Shown one piece after another: positions 13,192 through 22,740 of a stretch of 33,347 nt of DNA (the stretch's first letter is position 1; each line of letters begins with the position of its first letter). Origin of the DNA: Lachnospiraceae bacterium (GTDB taxonomy: Bacteria > Bacillota > Clostridia > Lachnospirales > Lachnospiraceae). The translations under genes were made by a program, and so were the position numbers. The stretch is from positions 1-33,347 of the forward strand of contig VSND01000047.1 of assembly GCA_009774145.1 (NCBI GenBank), given 5' to 3'. The notes beneath the pieces were generated by a model, which worked only from the letters and a program-made list of their open reading frames with translations, ran no database searches and was not told the DNA's origin.

Positions 13192-14843
13192 GAAGGATGA
13201 ATTCGGAATTTAAAACTGCCAATATGTCAGAAGAAGGGCAGAAACTGTCCAACCGGGATTACTTTGGCTATGTGGAGATGGATGATTTTGCCTGTTATGT
13301 CCTGTCAGACAGTTTGGACGAGGAACCATCCATAAACAGCGCCAGACTTGTGGTAGAAAGCATAATCCGAAATTTTACCGAAGCACCTTCTATGGGGAAA
13401 AGGCATCTGCAAAGGATGATCCGTCAGGCACATACAGAGCTTCAGAAGCAGAAGAAGGGAATGCACCTGAAAGCTTCTATTGTGGTGGTAGTCACGGACT
13501 ATCGGAAAATCCGTTACGCTTATGTGGGGAACAGCCGCTACTATCTGATTCGCAATGCAAGAATCATGGAAAGAACCGAAGACCAGTCCCTGACCAGCCA
13601 TCTGGCGCAAACGGGGAAAATCCCTCTTGACCAGGCAGCATCCCACGAAGAGCGAAACAATTTATACTCCTTTCTGGGAGAACGGGGAACGCCTAAGCTC
13701 CAGATTTCTAAAAAGAAAAAGTTGGAAAACGGTGATATTTTTCTTCTAATCACCAAAGGAGTATGGGAACAGTGTCCAGACGAAAATCTTCTGGAAATCA
13801 TTAATGACGCAAAAGATCCGGATGAGATTTTGAAACGCACAGAGGACTGGATTCTGGAACGTCAGGAAACAGAAGAAATTGATAATTATACAATGGTAGT
13901 CACGTTCGCACAAAAGGTGTATCAGTCTCCGAAAAAACCGTGGACATTAAAACGTGTACTGATGATTGCTATTCCTGTAGTCCTTGTCACAGGTGGGATC
14001 AGTCTTGCGCTGTTTTTACGTTACAGAAGTATTCGAAATAAAGAAAAGAATCTGATGGAATGCATGGAAAATGGAGAAGCCTATCTTCGATACGACAATT
14101 ACCAGAGGGCTGCAGAAGAATATGGGGAAGCAAAGACACTGGCTGGCAGCTTGAACAGGGATGAAGAATATGAGAAAGCAGATCAGTATAAAAAACTGGC
14201 AGAACAGGTCATTCTGGCAGATGAAGCACTTTCTGACGGAGAATATGAAAAGTCTCAGGAACTCTATCTAACGGCCAGAGAGTTGTCAGAAGATGCTGGA
14301 AATGTGGGGAGAATTTACATAGAAAGTCAGCTCGACCGGGCGAAAGATTATATTGAGGTGTATGATTTGATTGCTCTTGGAGAGAGGAAAGAAGAGTACG
14401 GGAATCTGAAAGGAGCCATTGCGGCCTACAAAGAGGCCAGGGAAAAAGCGGCAGATCTGTATTACGGAGATGGCAAGGCAGAGGCGCTGGAAAAGCAGGC
14501 GGCAGCGGAAGAGGCACTGGAAAAAGCCGAGATGGAGGAAGAATCCAGAAAAAAGGAGCATGAGAAAGAGATCGCCGCGGAAGTTGCCAGACAACAGCAG
14601 GAGGAAGCAGCGGCACAGGAGCTTGACAACCAGCAGAAGGCCAATGATCAACAGAATGCTATTGACCTGGAAAATCAGGGGAATTCGCTTCTTGCACAGG
14701 GACAGTATGAAAGCGCAATTACTTTTTATCAGACTGCTCAGGCAATCTACAAACGACTGGACCTTACTGACCTGGCAAATAACTTAAATCCGAAGATAGA
14801 AGCAGCAAGGGCGGGAATGGCGGCTGCTGTGCCGGAGACATAG
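13188..14843 (+). CDS. PP2C-like domain protein with TM helix and TPR/coiled-coil tail
   Basis: About 551 aa from ATG 13188 (ATGA overlap with the previous stop, GGAGG before it). Residues about 1-240: PP2C-like, with N-R-D-Y-F-G, C-Y-V-L-S-D, A-Y-V-G-N-S-R and a final I-D-N-Y-T-M-V-V. The S-D-G block near 195 reads L-L-I-T-K-G-V-W, so one metal-binding Asp is absent. A TM helix follows at about 262-282 (V-L-M-I-A-I-P-V-V-L-V-T-G-G). The outer part has TPR-like repeats (A-Y-L-R-Y-D-N-Y-Q-R-A, then G-Q-Y-E-S-A-I-T-F-Y) and a long Glu/Gln/Lys coiled coil near 430-500. The order phosphatase-TM-TPR suggests a cytoplasmic sensor tied to an external scaffold. Confidence 0.75.
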   Translation: MRRMNSEFKTANMSEEGQKLSNRDYFGYVEMDDFACYVLSDSLDEEPSINSARLVVESIIRNFTEAPSMGKRHLQRMIRQAHTELQKQKKGMHLKASIVVVVTDYRKIRYAYVGNSRYYLIRNARIMERTEDQSLTSHLAQTGKIPLDQAASHEERNNLYSFLGERGTPKLQISKKKKLENGDIFLLITKGVWEQCPDENLLEIINDAKDPDEILKRTEDWILERQETEEIDNYTMVVTFAQKVYQSPKKPWTLKRVLMIAIPVVLVTGGISLALFLRYRSIRNKEKNLMECMENGEAYLRYDNYQRAAEEYGEAKTLAGSLNRDEEYEKADQYKKLAEQVILADEALSDGEYEKSQELYLTARELSEDAGNVGRIYIESQLDRAKDYIEVYDLIALGERKEEYGNLKGAIAAYKEAREKAADLYYGDGKAEALEKQAAAEEALEKAEMEEESRKKEHEKEIAAEVARQQQEEAAAQELDNQQKANDQQNAIDLENQGNSLLAQGQYESAITFYQTAQAIYKRLDLTDLANNLNPKIEAARAGMAAAVPET

Positions 14844-14884
14844 TCCGGTCAGGAATAACACAGAAAGAACGAGGGAGGAAGCCT

Positions 14885-17362
14885 ATGGGCAGGTATACAT
14901 ACACTTTGAACCAAAAACGTGAGGAGCCGTCCATGAACTTCTACAGAAGAACGGATCTGGAAAAGATGACCCTGTTTCATCTCAGGGAGATATGCAGGAA
15001 GGAGCGACTGGTGGTACCGGCTGCCCAAAGCGGTGACCGGGAAAGCCTGATCCGTCTGATTATGCGTTTTCGGGGGCAAAAGGAATACCGCCGTATCCAG
15101 ACCGGGTGCGAAGGAGGACTGGAACATATTCAGGAATATCTCCGGGATCACGAGATTTTATTCGCAAAGCGTCCAAATGTGCGGATTCCAGGAACCATCA
15201 CACTGTACCAGGGAACACAGATGAATGAACTGGACGGCTATCAGGTACAGTCGGACGGAGAACTGTATGAGGGTAACCTTTTGCTGATTGATGAAAACTA
15301 CTGCGTTTATACCTGTTTTTATCTTCAGAAAATCCAGGAAAATTTCTTTCTGTTCAAAGGAAAGGACGTGCCGGTACGGGAGCTGGAAAAACATCAGTAT
15401 TTTATTGTGTATCCAGTCCGGGAAAAGGATTCGGAATTTCTGTATGATTGCTATTATGGGAACTGCGCTTCGATTCCGGGTACGCTGGAAGCAGTCAGGA
15501 TTCCGCTTCTGGATATTCAGGAAAAGGAAATCGTGAAAGCGGAACTTCCACTCATCATTGATCTGGGCAGCTCCAACACTACAATGGGGATCTGCCTGCC
15601 GGACGGAAGTATGCGGACGGCAACAGCAGGAGGAACCCAGATCATACCAAGTCTGATTGGAGTGTGCAGGAAGAAAGAAAAAGAGGCAGAATTTGTATTT
15701 GGCTATGAGGCGAAGGAGCTGGAGGAGCAGAACTACCGGGACGAGGACGTAGCTGTTTTCTACGATATTAAACGGTGGATCAGCGACCCGAATCGCTCAG
15801 AGGGAGTCATTCTTCCAGATGGTTATAAATATCAGTTTTCCAGGAGGGAAATGTTGCGTGCCTATCTGGATTATCTCCTTGACCTGGCAGGTCAGCAGTT
15901 TAAATGCATTTTTACCAGTATCCAGCTTCTTGCTCCTATCCGACAAAAAGAAAAATTTCAGTCGTTTTTTAAAGAGATTATGCCGGAATATACGGTCAAC
16001 TGTGAACTGGATGAAGGGATGGCCGTGTTGTTCTACAGCATAGACAGTCTGATCGCCCAGAAACGTTATGATGGGAAACGGTGGTACCGTGCGCTGATTA
16101 TTGACTGCGGGGGTGGAACCACAGATCTGACCTCCGGCAGGTTCTGTATCGACAATAATCGGGTATCTTACATCATCCATCTGGAAACCAGGTATGAAAA
16201 CGGAGATACCAACTTCGGCGGAAACAATCTAACATACCGAATCCTTCAGTTGCTGAAGATTCGGATTGCTCAGGCACTTGGCTGTATAGCGGCAGAAAAG
16301 ACAGGAAACAAAAAGGAATCTGCCATAGAACACCTGGATGAGTTTTACCGGAAGGCAGAGGACTGGATACCAACCCGGTTTAAAGAATACGAGGGAGAAG
16401 GCAGGGAATCCTATTTTTTCGTAAAAAACAATTATTACTATCTTTTTGAACTTGCTGAACAGGTAAAAAAAGAATTTTTCCAGCCGGATTTTTGCTATGA
16501 ACTGAAGATTTCTTCCAGAAAAGATACAGCAGGACGGGGAAAAGAATTGTATCTGGATAAATGGCGTCTTTCTGTCTGCCGGAACGGACAGTTTGGACAT
16601 ATGGATGCACCAGTGGAATTTTCCCTGTTTTTAAACGAAGTGGAAGAAATTCTGAGACCTGATATTTATGGTCTTATGGAACGCTTTTTAAATCAGAAGT
16701 TTGAACAGGGACAGCTCCAGGAGTATGAGATCATTAAGCTGACTGGACAGTCCTGTAAATCAAGATTGTTTACAGAGGCGCTTAAGGAATACGTCCCTGG
16801 AAAGCTGATTCAGAGTGTAAAGCAGGAAAAGGATGGGGCAGAGCTTAAAATGTGCTGTCTGAAAGGTGCGCTTGCCTATTTTTTGAACTGTAAACTGGGA
16901 TATATGAATGTAAGCCAGGATTATCAGGTAGGGAGCCTGCCGTATGAGATAAGCGCCTTTACCCATGAAAATCAGGAAAAAATTCTGATACATAGCCTGG
17001 ATCCGGAAGATCATATCGGTTATATCTCCAGATTCCGGATAGGGAACCAGCTGGATTTATATTTAAGCGACGGACAGGGACATCAGCTGAAGACTTATTA
17101 TTATGAATATGATACTTCTGTTTTTGCCCGGACGACCCAGGAAGAGATTGATCGGCTCTATGGCGGAACCGTTATCCAGGAAGAAACAGACATTATTGTA
17201 GAGGGAGAAATGAAATTTTTTGTCTGGATTTCCAGAAAGAGATGGGGCTTTATCATTCTTCCGGTTTTAAGGGATGGGGACCTTTTATATAAAGGGGAAG
17301 AAGCATTTTTTGATTTTGAGGATGATACATGGGAATTAAATTTTTTTGATGGAAAAAAATAA
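14885..17362 (+). CDS. Hsp70/actin-like ATPase with SAP-like N-terminus
   Basis: An 825-aa protein. Residues about 20-60 resemble a SAP-type helix-extension-helix (L-E-K-M-T-L-F-H-L-R-E-I-C-R-K-E). The Hsp70/actin-fold ATPase begins at about 220: phosphate-1 I-I-D-L-G-S-S-N-T-T, phosphate-2 I-I-D-C-G-G-G-T-T-D-L near 404, and an adenosine-type I-K-L-T-G-Q-S-C-K-S-R near 617. There is no classical Hsp70 substrate-binding domain; the last 150 residues are beta-rich. Start ATG 14885 follows GGGAGGAAG; a second candidate ATG at 14933 also has GAGGAG. With a J-domain protein in the same operon and no ClpV in view, it may serve as the energy source for assembly or disassembly. That role is inference. 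Confidence 0.8.
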   Translation: MGRYTYTLNQKREEPSMNFYRRTDLEKMTLFHLREICRKERLVVPAAQSGDRESLIRLIMRFRGQKEYRRIQTGCEGGLEHIQEYLRDHEILFAKRPNVRIPGTITLYQGTQMNELDGYQVQSDGELYEGNLLLIDENYCVYTCFYLQKIQENFFLFKGKDVPVRELEKHQYFIVYPVREKDSEFLYDCYYGNCASIPGTLEAVRIPLLDIQEKEIVKAELPLIIDLGSSNTTMGICLPDGSMRTATAGGTQIIPSLIGVCRKKEKEAEFVFGYEAKELEEQNYRDEDVAVFYDIKRWISDPNRSEGVILPDGYKYQFSRREMLRAYLDYLLDLAGQQFKCIFTSIQLLAPIRQKEKFQSFFKEIMPEYTVNCELDEGMAVLFYSIDSLIAQKRYDGKRWYRALIIDCGGGTTDLTSGRFCIDNNRVSYIIHLETRYENGDTNFGGNNLTYRILQLLKIRIAQALGCIAAEKTGNKKESAIEHLDEFYRKAEDWIPTRFKEYEGEGRESYFFVKNNYYYLFELAEQVKKEFFQPDFCYELKISSRKDTAGRGKELYLDKWRLSVCRNGQFGHMDAPVEFSLFLNEVEEILRPDIYGLMERFLNQKFEQGQLQEYEIIKLTGQSCKSRLFTEALKEYVPGKLIQSVKQEKDGAELKMCCLKGALAYFLNCKLGYMNVSQDYQVGSLPYEISAFTHENQEKILIHSLDPEDHIGYISRFRIGNQLDLYLSDGQGHQLKTYYYEYDTSVFARTTQEEIDRLYGGTVIQEETDIIVEGEMKFFVWISRKRWGFIILPVLRDGDLLYKGEEAFFDFEDDTWELNFFDGKK

Positions 17363-17415
17363 ATGAATGTCAGCTGGAATGCAGGTATGAGACGGGAGAA
17401 TGAGGAGGAAGGACT

Positions 17416-18705
17416 ATGGACAAAAGTGAGGATATAAAAGAAATGATCCAAAGGGAGATCCGGTCCATCCCTGCTTTGGATGAGCGGGTTGTCTTTAAGG
17501 ATGTGATGGAGGGCGTATTTTTGTCCCTGTATGAAAAGAATAAAGAGATGTATCAGGTTTTGGAAAAGCGGGTTATGGATGATCTGGCATATGATATCAA
17601 CCGTTATCGAATCTGCGCAGGGCTGGTGGAAAAAGACTGTCTGGATGTGTCCCATCATATGCTGACTGCGGTATGCGAGGAGGATCTGTGTCCGGCTGTC
17701 CATTCAATTGCAGAGGTCAGGGAAGAGATTGAAAAAAACAGGGGAGCATGCCTGACCACGGTATTCTTAAAGGGAGATGCACTGGAAATACAAGAGCTGT
17801 TGAAAAAAGACAGCATGTATTCTGGAATCTTAAAAGTGGATAAGGAGTATCCGGTTTCTGTGCAGCTTCAGCCCTGTGTCCGCTATTTAAAAAAGATGGA
17901 GAAACTGTATCACCTGTTTATGAAGAATGGAATTCCATGGCAGACTTTAAATGCTCCATATCTGTTTAAGATGATGGATTTGGTAATCCGCGAGCTGCCA
18001 AAAGAAATTCCTGATTCAGAAATAGTGGCTGGGCTGGGCGTAGATTTTGGAGAGTATGCTTCTATGGTCTGTTACGATATGGTGCCGGTTTGGAACGTAT
18101 GGCATTTGACACTGGAAAGCACAGGATTTCCTGTTCCATGCAAAGATCATGAGAATTTTGAATATATCATGTCAATAAGAGAATATGGAGAACGAAATGC
18201 CTATCTTATGGAAGACAAAGCCGGGATTCGAAGTGTGCGGCAAAATGGAGGGCGTCTTCTGGTAACCGGACAGCTTGGCAACAAACGTGAATGGGATGTG
18301 TATATGATTAAAGGCGGCGGGGAGCGCCGGATTGATAAGTATGAATTTCCGATTATGGAGAACATAAGAAAAGATGACTTTGTGGAGAGGTTCCAGAAAA
18401 AACACGGTCAGAGAGTAAAGACCAAAGGGGAACTGGAACGGTATATAAGAGGCTTTGGGCTGAATGGATATATTGAATATCAGGGATGCCAACTTGCAGA
18501 TCAGAATGAGGGACTGGAGGAAACATATTCTATGAATTTCTTCATTCATGATGAAATTCGGGAGCAAAAAGGCCGCAGGGTTCTTATTCTGCTTTTTAAG
18601 GCAACAGGGAATGAGAAATGGCTTGCACGTGATATAGTCAGTTTTATTGTTTCTGAGGTGCAGGAGCTTTATCCGGAGTACCATTGTGAGGGTAAAGTTT
18701 TATGA
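17416..18705 (+). CDS. Probable baseplate protein (large)
   Basis: A 429-aa soluble protein that I do not match to a named family. The N-terminus I-R-S-I-P-A-L-D-E-R-V-V-F-K-D-V-M-E-G-V-F-L-S-L-Y-E is helical and resembles the way TssF/gp6-type wedge proteins begin. The middle W-H-L-T-L-E-S-T-G-F-P-V-P is followed by a short beta-rich domain. GAGGAAGG precedes ATG 17416. Its stop overlaps the next gene by four bases, so the two are translated together. Its place after the ATPase and before the spike fits a baseplate wedge; this is from gene order more than from sequence. Confidence 0.45.
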   Translation: MDKSEDIKEMIQREIRSIPALDERVVFKDVMEGVFLSLYEKNKEMYQVLEKRVMDDLAYDINRYRICAGLVEKDCLDVSHHMLTAVCEEDLCPAVHSIAEVREEIEKNRGACLTTVFLKGDALEIQELLKKDSMYSGILKVDKEYPVSVQLQPCVRYLKKMEKLYHLFMKNGIPWQTLNAPYLFKMMDLVIRELPKEIPDSEIVAGLGVDFGEYASMVCYDMVPVWNVWHLTLESTGFPVPCKDHENFEYIMSIREYGERNAYLMEDKAGIRSVRQNGGRLLVTGQLGNKREWDVYMIKGGGERRIDKYEFPIMENIRKDDFVERFQKKHGQRVKTKGELERYIRGFGLNGYIEYQGCQLADQNEGLEETYSMNFFIHDEIREQKGRRVLILLFKATGNEKWLARDIVSFIVSEVQELYPEYHCEGKVL

Positions 18706-19397
18706 ATTATTTATGGGAAGCATTTTTAAATGCGGATGAACGGGGAATCAAAAAGGAGCAAATGCGTTTTTTGATTGCAGAGAGCTACAGCGGTTATATG
18801 GAAATCTCTGATAGTTTTCTCAACCAAAAAGAATTGCAGGAAGAACTTAGAATCGAAGTTAATCCCTATTACCGGTTTTATGATATTTTCAAGGACCTGT
18901 TCCATCCGGAAATGCAGGAATTTCCGGATTTGCGAAAAAGCCTTGCGAATCTTATTTTTCATCTGCTTGCAGAAAATGACGCTATGTCTGGAATGACAAA
19001 AGAAGAATATTACAAACAATTTCTATATCAAAATATAAGAAGCGGTGCTTTCGGACGAGATGCGGCAGACACAGTCGAATTGTTTAAACGGGAAGAAAGA
19101 GAACTTATTTTAAGCGGGCTTTTGCGTCAATATCAGACAGGAAGTTCATTGGATATCTTTAAGGATATGGCAGAAGAACTGCTTCCGGAAAACATTATTT
19201 ACCACAGTAATGAAAACTATTATGAGATTTTAGTCTATGTTGGAGTAAAAAAGGAAGAGCAGATAGTGGCAAAGGTAGAACTCTTAAAGAAGCTTTTTGT
19301 AGATTTGCCTTATCATGTAGATGTGTATTACGAGCATCATTTTGGAATTATAGGGGTGGAAGAAACCATGAGGATAGATGAGATTGCATTATGTTAG
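18702..19397 (+). CDS. Probable baseplate protein (second)
   Basis: A 231-aa soluble, acidic protein. It has a helical N-terminal half (E-L-R-I-E-V-N-P-Y-Y-R-F-Y-D-I-F) and a beta-rich C-terminal half (Y-Y-E-I-L-V-Y-V-G-V, then Y-H-V-D-V-Y-Y-E-H-H-F-G-I-I-G) reminiscent of short tail/baseplate proteins. Start ATG 18702 overlaps the previous stop (ATGA). No catalytic motif is visible. I would not give it an enzymatic name. The role as a wedge or TssG-like partner of the preceding protein is inferred from the tight overlap. Confidence 0.4.
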   Translation: MNYLWEAFLNADERGIKKEQMRFLIAESYSGYMEISDSFLNQKELQEELRIEVNPYYRFYDIFKDLFHPEMQEFPDLRKSLANLIFHLLAENDAMSGMTKEEYYKQFLYQNIRSGAFGRDAADTVELFKREERELILSGLLRQYQTGSSLDIFKDMAEELLPENIIYHSNENYYEILVYVGVKKEEQIVAKVELLKKLFVDLPYHVDVYYEHHFGIIGVEETMRIDEIALC

Positions 19398-19407
19398 GAG
19401 CAGGGAT

Positions 19408-20181
19408 ATGTTTTATTATGAAGTGCCTCAATTTGAAAAAAAAAGGCTGTTACGCACGGAAATGCTGGAACAGATACGGGATTTTCCCAGGGATTATCTG
19501 GAAATACTATATGCTGGCTACAGTGATGGGGTTTTGCACGGGTGTGCGCTTAGATGGACCGAAAACAGGCTGGTAATTGGGCCGGGAATTCTCCGATACC
19601 ATAAACATTTATATCTCATGAAAGAAACATTCGAGATGAAATGCGAAAATCAGGATAAAATCCGATACTTAAAAGCGCAGTTTCAGACACCGGTTAAAGA
19701 GAATGGAAGTCTTACAGGAAAGGCGGTAATTTGTCTGGACAACGTAGCGCCAGACCCTGCGTATGAGATTGAGTTGTGCCGATTCCGTCTGCAGGAAGGA
19801 GCCAGACTGCGGTATATGTATGAAAATTTTGCAGATTGCATCACGGAATTTGATACCATTCATTTGGTTCATGTTCCATGGGCTTCTCCCGAAAAGCCTT
19901 CCCTTCATCCAATCATTCTGAAACAGTTTGCGGTTGAACTGTTGAAAAAGAGGGACAAAGATCCATTAGACAACAGCTTCGCAATTGATATTCTTGCAAA
20001 TAATGGAATCATGGCAGAGGATGCTGTCAGGATGTATATAGATACACGTATAGAGAATAAGGCAGGAAAAGGCAATGAAGGGCTTTATCATGGCTTGATG
20101 GAAATCCTGAAAAACAGGAGAGGAGAGTCCTCTGTTCAGAAAAGCGTGGATGGAACGCAGAGACAGATCGTACTTTTGTAG
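19408..20181 (+). CDS. Probable baseplate or spike-loading protein
   Basis: About 257 aa from ATG 19408, which has AGGAG seven bases before it; the frame is open upstream but overlaps the preceding gene. The N-terminal part is beta-rich (G-Y-S-D-G-V-L-H-G-C-A-L-R-W, then L-V-I-G-P-G-I-L-R-Y-H-K-H-L-Y), a pattern seen in baseplate proteins that contact both membrane and sheath (TssK-like), and the C-terminal part is helical. No enzyme motif is seen. It is separated from the VgrG-like spike gene by 9 bases. Confidence 0.4.
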   Translation: MFYYEVPQFEKKRLLRTEMLEQIRDFPRDYLEILYAGYSDGVLHGCALRWTENRLVIGPGILRYHKHLYLMKETFEMKCENQDKIRYLKAQFQTPVKENGSLTGKAVICLDNVAPDPAYEIELCRFRLQEGARLRYMYENFADCITEFDTIHLVHVPWASPEKPSLHPIILKQFAVELLKKRDKDPLDNSFAIDILANNGIMAEDAVRMYIDTRIENKAGKGNEGLYHGLMEILKNRRGESSVQKSVDGTQRQIVLL

Positions 20182-20190
20182 GAGGGAAAA

Positions 20191-21876
20191 ATGGGAGAAA
20201 GTACAATTCTTAGAATAGTAGTAAATCAGGAAGAAATTATGCTGCTGGAGGCTGCTATGAGATTGGAGAAGACAGCTGGCCAGCATACAAAAGCAATTCT
20301 TTCAGGGCTTTTAGATCCCCAAAAAGAAGGACAGGAATACAGTATTGTTCCGGAAGCAGAAATTGAGGTTTTTGACAATGGGATGGAAGTACTTTTGTCC
20401 TCTGGAATTATCAGGACAGTAGAGATTGGAGTAGAAACAGCTGATGCAGATCCGTTGAAACGGGTGGAGTTGGAAATGGTATCCGGAACCTGGCTGCTGG
20501 ACAGAAAAAAACAGAACCGTGCTTTTCAGGATACCTCAATGAGTTATCAGGCAGTGGCAGAAATAATACTTAAAAATTATAAAGGGGCATCCCTCATCAT
20601 GAAGCAGGGGCTGGATTCCATTCCTGTTGGACGATTGATGATTCAGTACCAGGAAACGGACTGGATGTTCTTAAAACGGTTAATGTCAAGGATCAATCAG
20701 CCTGTTATACCGGATAATACTTCCGGGAAACCACAGATGTATACCGGCATTGTAGGGAGGGATGAAATTTACGAAATCCCTGTGGAGGAAGAAAGCCATG
20801 TACAGGAATATTATTATATTGAACAGGGAGATGAAAATGGTCACCTGGAATATACATGGGTGACAGAAAAGGGCGGATTGTCCCCCAAAGGGGTAGGTGA
20901 TGCTGTTATATATAAAGGCGTTACTTATTACATAAAGGAAGCAGAACTTTTCGTAGAGAATTCTGTAATTCGGCATAAATACCGTTTTTGCCTGCAAAAC
21001 GGCTTCCATATCAATGAGATGCATAATTCCCATATGACAGGGCTGTCCCTGCCAGGTGCGGTAGAGAAGGTATCCGGAGACCAGGTACAGGTGAAACTGG
21101 ACATTGACGCCGTGGGAGGACGAAACTGCTGGTATACATATTCTACCTTTTATTCCACCTTCTACTGTATGCCGGAGATTGGAGACAGAGTTCATTTGTA
21201 TATACCCGGTATGCGGGAAGAACAGGCATTTGTTCTGAATTCAATCCGTGACAAAGTGAGCGGTGGGGAAACGGGGGCCGGCAGCTTTCATGGGGGAAGC
21301 GCTGTGACTGCATCAGACTCCAAAAAGAAAAAGTCAGGTAATACGGGCGGAGACGGGACAAATGTGTTGTCATGGTTAAACCAGATGTCAAAAATGCCTT
21401 ACGGAACAATCGTTGGAGTCGGGGTTGAAACGTCGGAAGCAGCGGAAGAAATGCAGAATCCAGATGGGGACAGCATGCAAAGCAGTCGGGCAGGGACGGC
21501 AGCACCGGCATCTTACTCAGGCAATGGAACGCAGTCCCAGGCACCGGAATTTGATTTCCAGAATCTGTACAATAACGAGGAAGTAAAGGTATTATCAACC
21601 AGAGATCATAAAATGATTATCCTGGACGACAGGAATGGAAGCGTGTCGATCCGTTACAGCAATGGAACCTTTATTGTTTTAAAGGGAGACGGAATCCAGA
21701 TTCATTCAGCTGGTTATTTACATCTCCGTGCAAGCGGGAATATCAGCCTGACAGCGAACGGGTCCATGTCCATTAAGGCGGAAGAGCAGATTACTCTGGG
21801 ATGTGAAGAAAGTGAATTTTTGCTGACTCCGGACGGGATTGCAATTCATGGAACAGATATAAAGATCAATGAATAA
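20191..21876 (+). CDS. VgrG-like spike protein without toxin (VgrG1)
   Basis: A 561-aa protein. Residues 1 to about 280 form the gp27-like base (S-G-T-W-L-L-D-R-K-K-Q-N-R-A-F-Q, and Y-Q-E-T-D-W-M-F-L-K-R-L, the classical VgrG Q-Y-x-E-T-D-x-x-F-L block). An OB-fold lies at about 285-355 (Y-C-M-P-E-I-G-D-R-V-H-L-Y-I-P). A Gly/Ser/Ala-rich linker follows to about 450, then a C-terminal gp5-like beta-helix with regular I-x-I-x repeats (S-L-T-A-N-G-S-M-S-I-K-A-E-E-Q-I-T-L). There is no effector extension. GGAGG lies upstream of ATG 20191. It shares the fold and motifs, but little identity, with the toxin-bearing VgrG2 at 24447. Confidence 0.85.
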   Translation: MGESTILRIVVNQEEIMLLEAAMRLEKTAGQHTKAILSGLLDPQKEGQEYSIVPEAEIEVFDNGMEVLLSSGIIRTVEIGVETADADPLKRVELEMVSGTWLLDRKKQNRAFQDTSMSYQAVAEIILKNYKGASLIMKQGLDSIPVGRLMIQYQETDWMFLKRLMSRINQPVIPDNTSGKPQMYTGIVGRDEIYEIPVEEESHVQEYYYIEQGDENGHLEYTWVTEKGGLSPKGVGDAVIYKGVTYYIKEAELFVENSVIRHKYRFCLQNGFHINEMHNSHMTGLSLPGAVEKVSGDQVQVKLDIDAVGGRNCWYTYSTFYSTFYCMPEIGDRVHLYIPGMREEQAFVLNSIRDKVSGGETGAGSFHGGSAVTASDSKKKKSGNTGGDGTNVLSWLNQMSKMPYGTIVGVGVETSEAAEEMQNPDGDSMQSSRAGTAAPASYSGNGTQSQAPEFDFQNLYNNEEVKVLSTRDHKMIILDDRNGSVSIRYSNGTFIVLKGDGIQIHSAGYLHLRASGNISLTANGSMSIKAEEQITLGCEESEFLLTPDGIAIHGTDIKINE

Positions 21877-21890
21877 AGGGGGGAACCTGT

Positions 21891-22154
21891 ATGGTTACGA
21901 CAGGCGCGGCTCCAACAGTTGCGGTTTTAAAAGAAGAATTGAAAAACCATCCGGAAAAAGCGATGCAGATAGGAATAAAGGGAGCTGCGATTGGAGGGCT
22001 TCCCTTTCCACTGTCCCATCTTGCACTGGTGGGAATGCAGAATCAAACAGCAATACAAAAGATGGTGCAAAATCAGTATTTTTCTAACATAGAAGCTGCT
22101 GTATGCGCACAGAGAAACATGGATCAGATGGGGGATACAAATGGAAATGAATAG
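21891..22154 (+). CDS. Small protein between spike and adaptor genes
   Basis: An 87-aa protein with a central apolar stretch (I-G-I-K-G-A-A-I-G-G-L-P-F-P-L-S-H-L-A-L-V-G-M), too short and too polar-broken for a sure TM helix. I recognise no family and no PAAR motif. GGGGGAACCTGT lies upstream of ATG 21891, and the gene overlaps the next by 14 bases. It may be a small chaperone or spike-binding factor, by position only. Confidence 0.5.
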   Translation: MVTTGAAPTVAVLKEELKNHPEKAMQIGIKGAAIGGLPFPLSHLALVGMQNQTAIQKMVQNQYFSNIEAAVCAQRNMDQMGDTNGNE

Positions 22155-22740
22155 TGCCATGCGGTTATTCATAAGAAATGAGATTGCTTCAGAGTCTGCA
22201 AAATGGATCTATAAGGCGATGACTGTTCTTCAGGCTGAAAACAAGGATCAAACAATCAAGCGCTTTTTAGACGAATTAGAGGAAGGACTTTCGGATATCC
22301 GGACCTGTTATATTCAAATCTCGCTCTTAAGATATCAAATCCTGCAAAAAAGACCGTTTTATCAGCTTCAAATCTTTGGCCCTGAATTTTATCTCGCGCC
22401 GCCTCTGGCCGAAAAAGAGCTGCAGTGGAACTGGATGTATGAACCTTATTATGAGTTTTGTGAAAAGATAACGGCTTCCAGCCGAAAGTATGTAATGCAG
22501 ATTACAGATGCGGATTTGTCCCGTCTCTGTCTGTTGGAACTGGAAGAAACGAAAGAGATTGTCCGGCGTATGTTTCAGGAATCTCTTGCGGATCTCCTGA
22601 CACGGGAAACCTTCCAACGGGCAGCATCCCAAAGGGAAATTTCGATTCAATTAAGCGATTATATGGGAGAATATGAACCGCTGCTGGTTCTGAACCATCA
22701 GACAAAGGAAACAGGGGAGTGGCTGAATGGAATACTTTAA
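22141..22740 (+). CDS. Helical adaptor/chaperone-like protein
   Basis: A 199-aa, mostly alpha-helical, acidic protein without signal or TM. Tyr and Trp are frequent in the middle (F-G-P-E-F-Y-L-A-P-P, W-N-W-M-Y-E-P-Y-Y-E-F). ATG 22141 or 22147 are both possible; the first overlaps the previous gene. It overlaps the next gene by 14 bases. Genes of this size between VgrG and PAAR in type VI loci often encode effector-loading adaptors, and I infer the same here without a family match. Confidence 0.5.
   Translation: MEMNSAMRLFIRNEIASESAKWIYKAMTVLQAENKDQTIKRFLDELEEGLSDIRTCYIQISLLRYQILQKRPFYQLQIFGPEFYLAPPLAEKELQWNWMYEPYYEFCEKITASSRKYVMQITDADLSRLCLLELEETKEIVRRMFQESLADLLTRETFQRAASQREISIQLSDYMGEYEPLLVLNHQTKETGEWLNGIL

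Noticed and set aside
21891..22154. Calling the 87-aa protein a PAAR protein
   Set aside because: It has a small apolar core but none of the PAAR or DUF4280 residues, and the DUF4280 gene downstream already supplies the tip.
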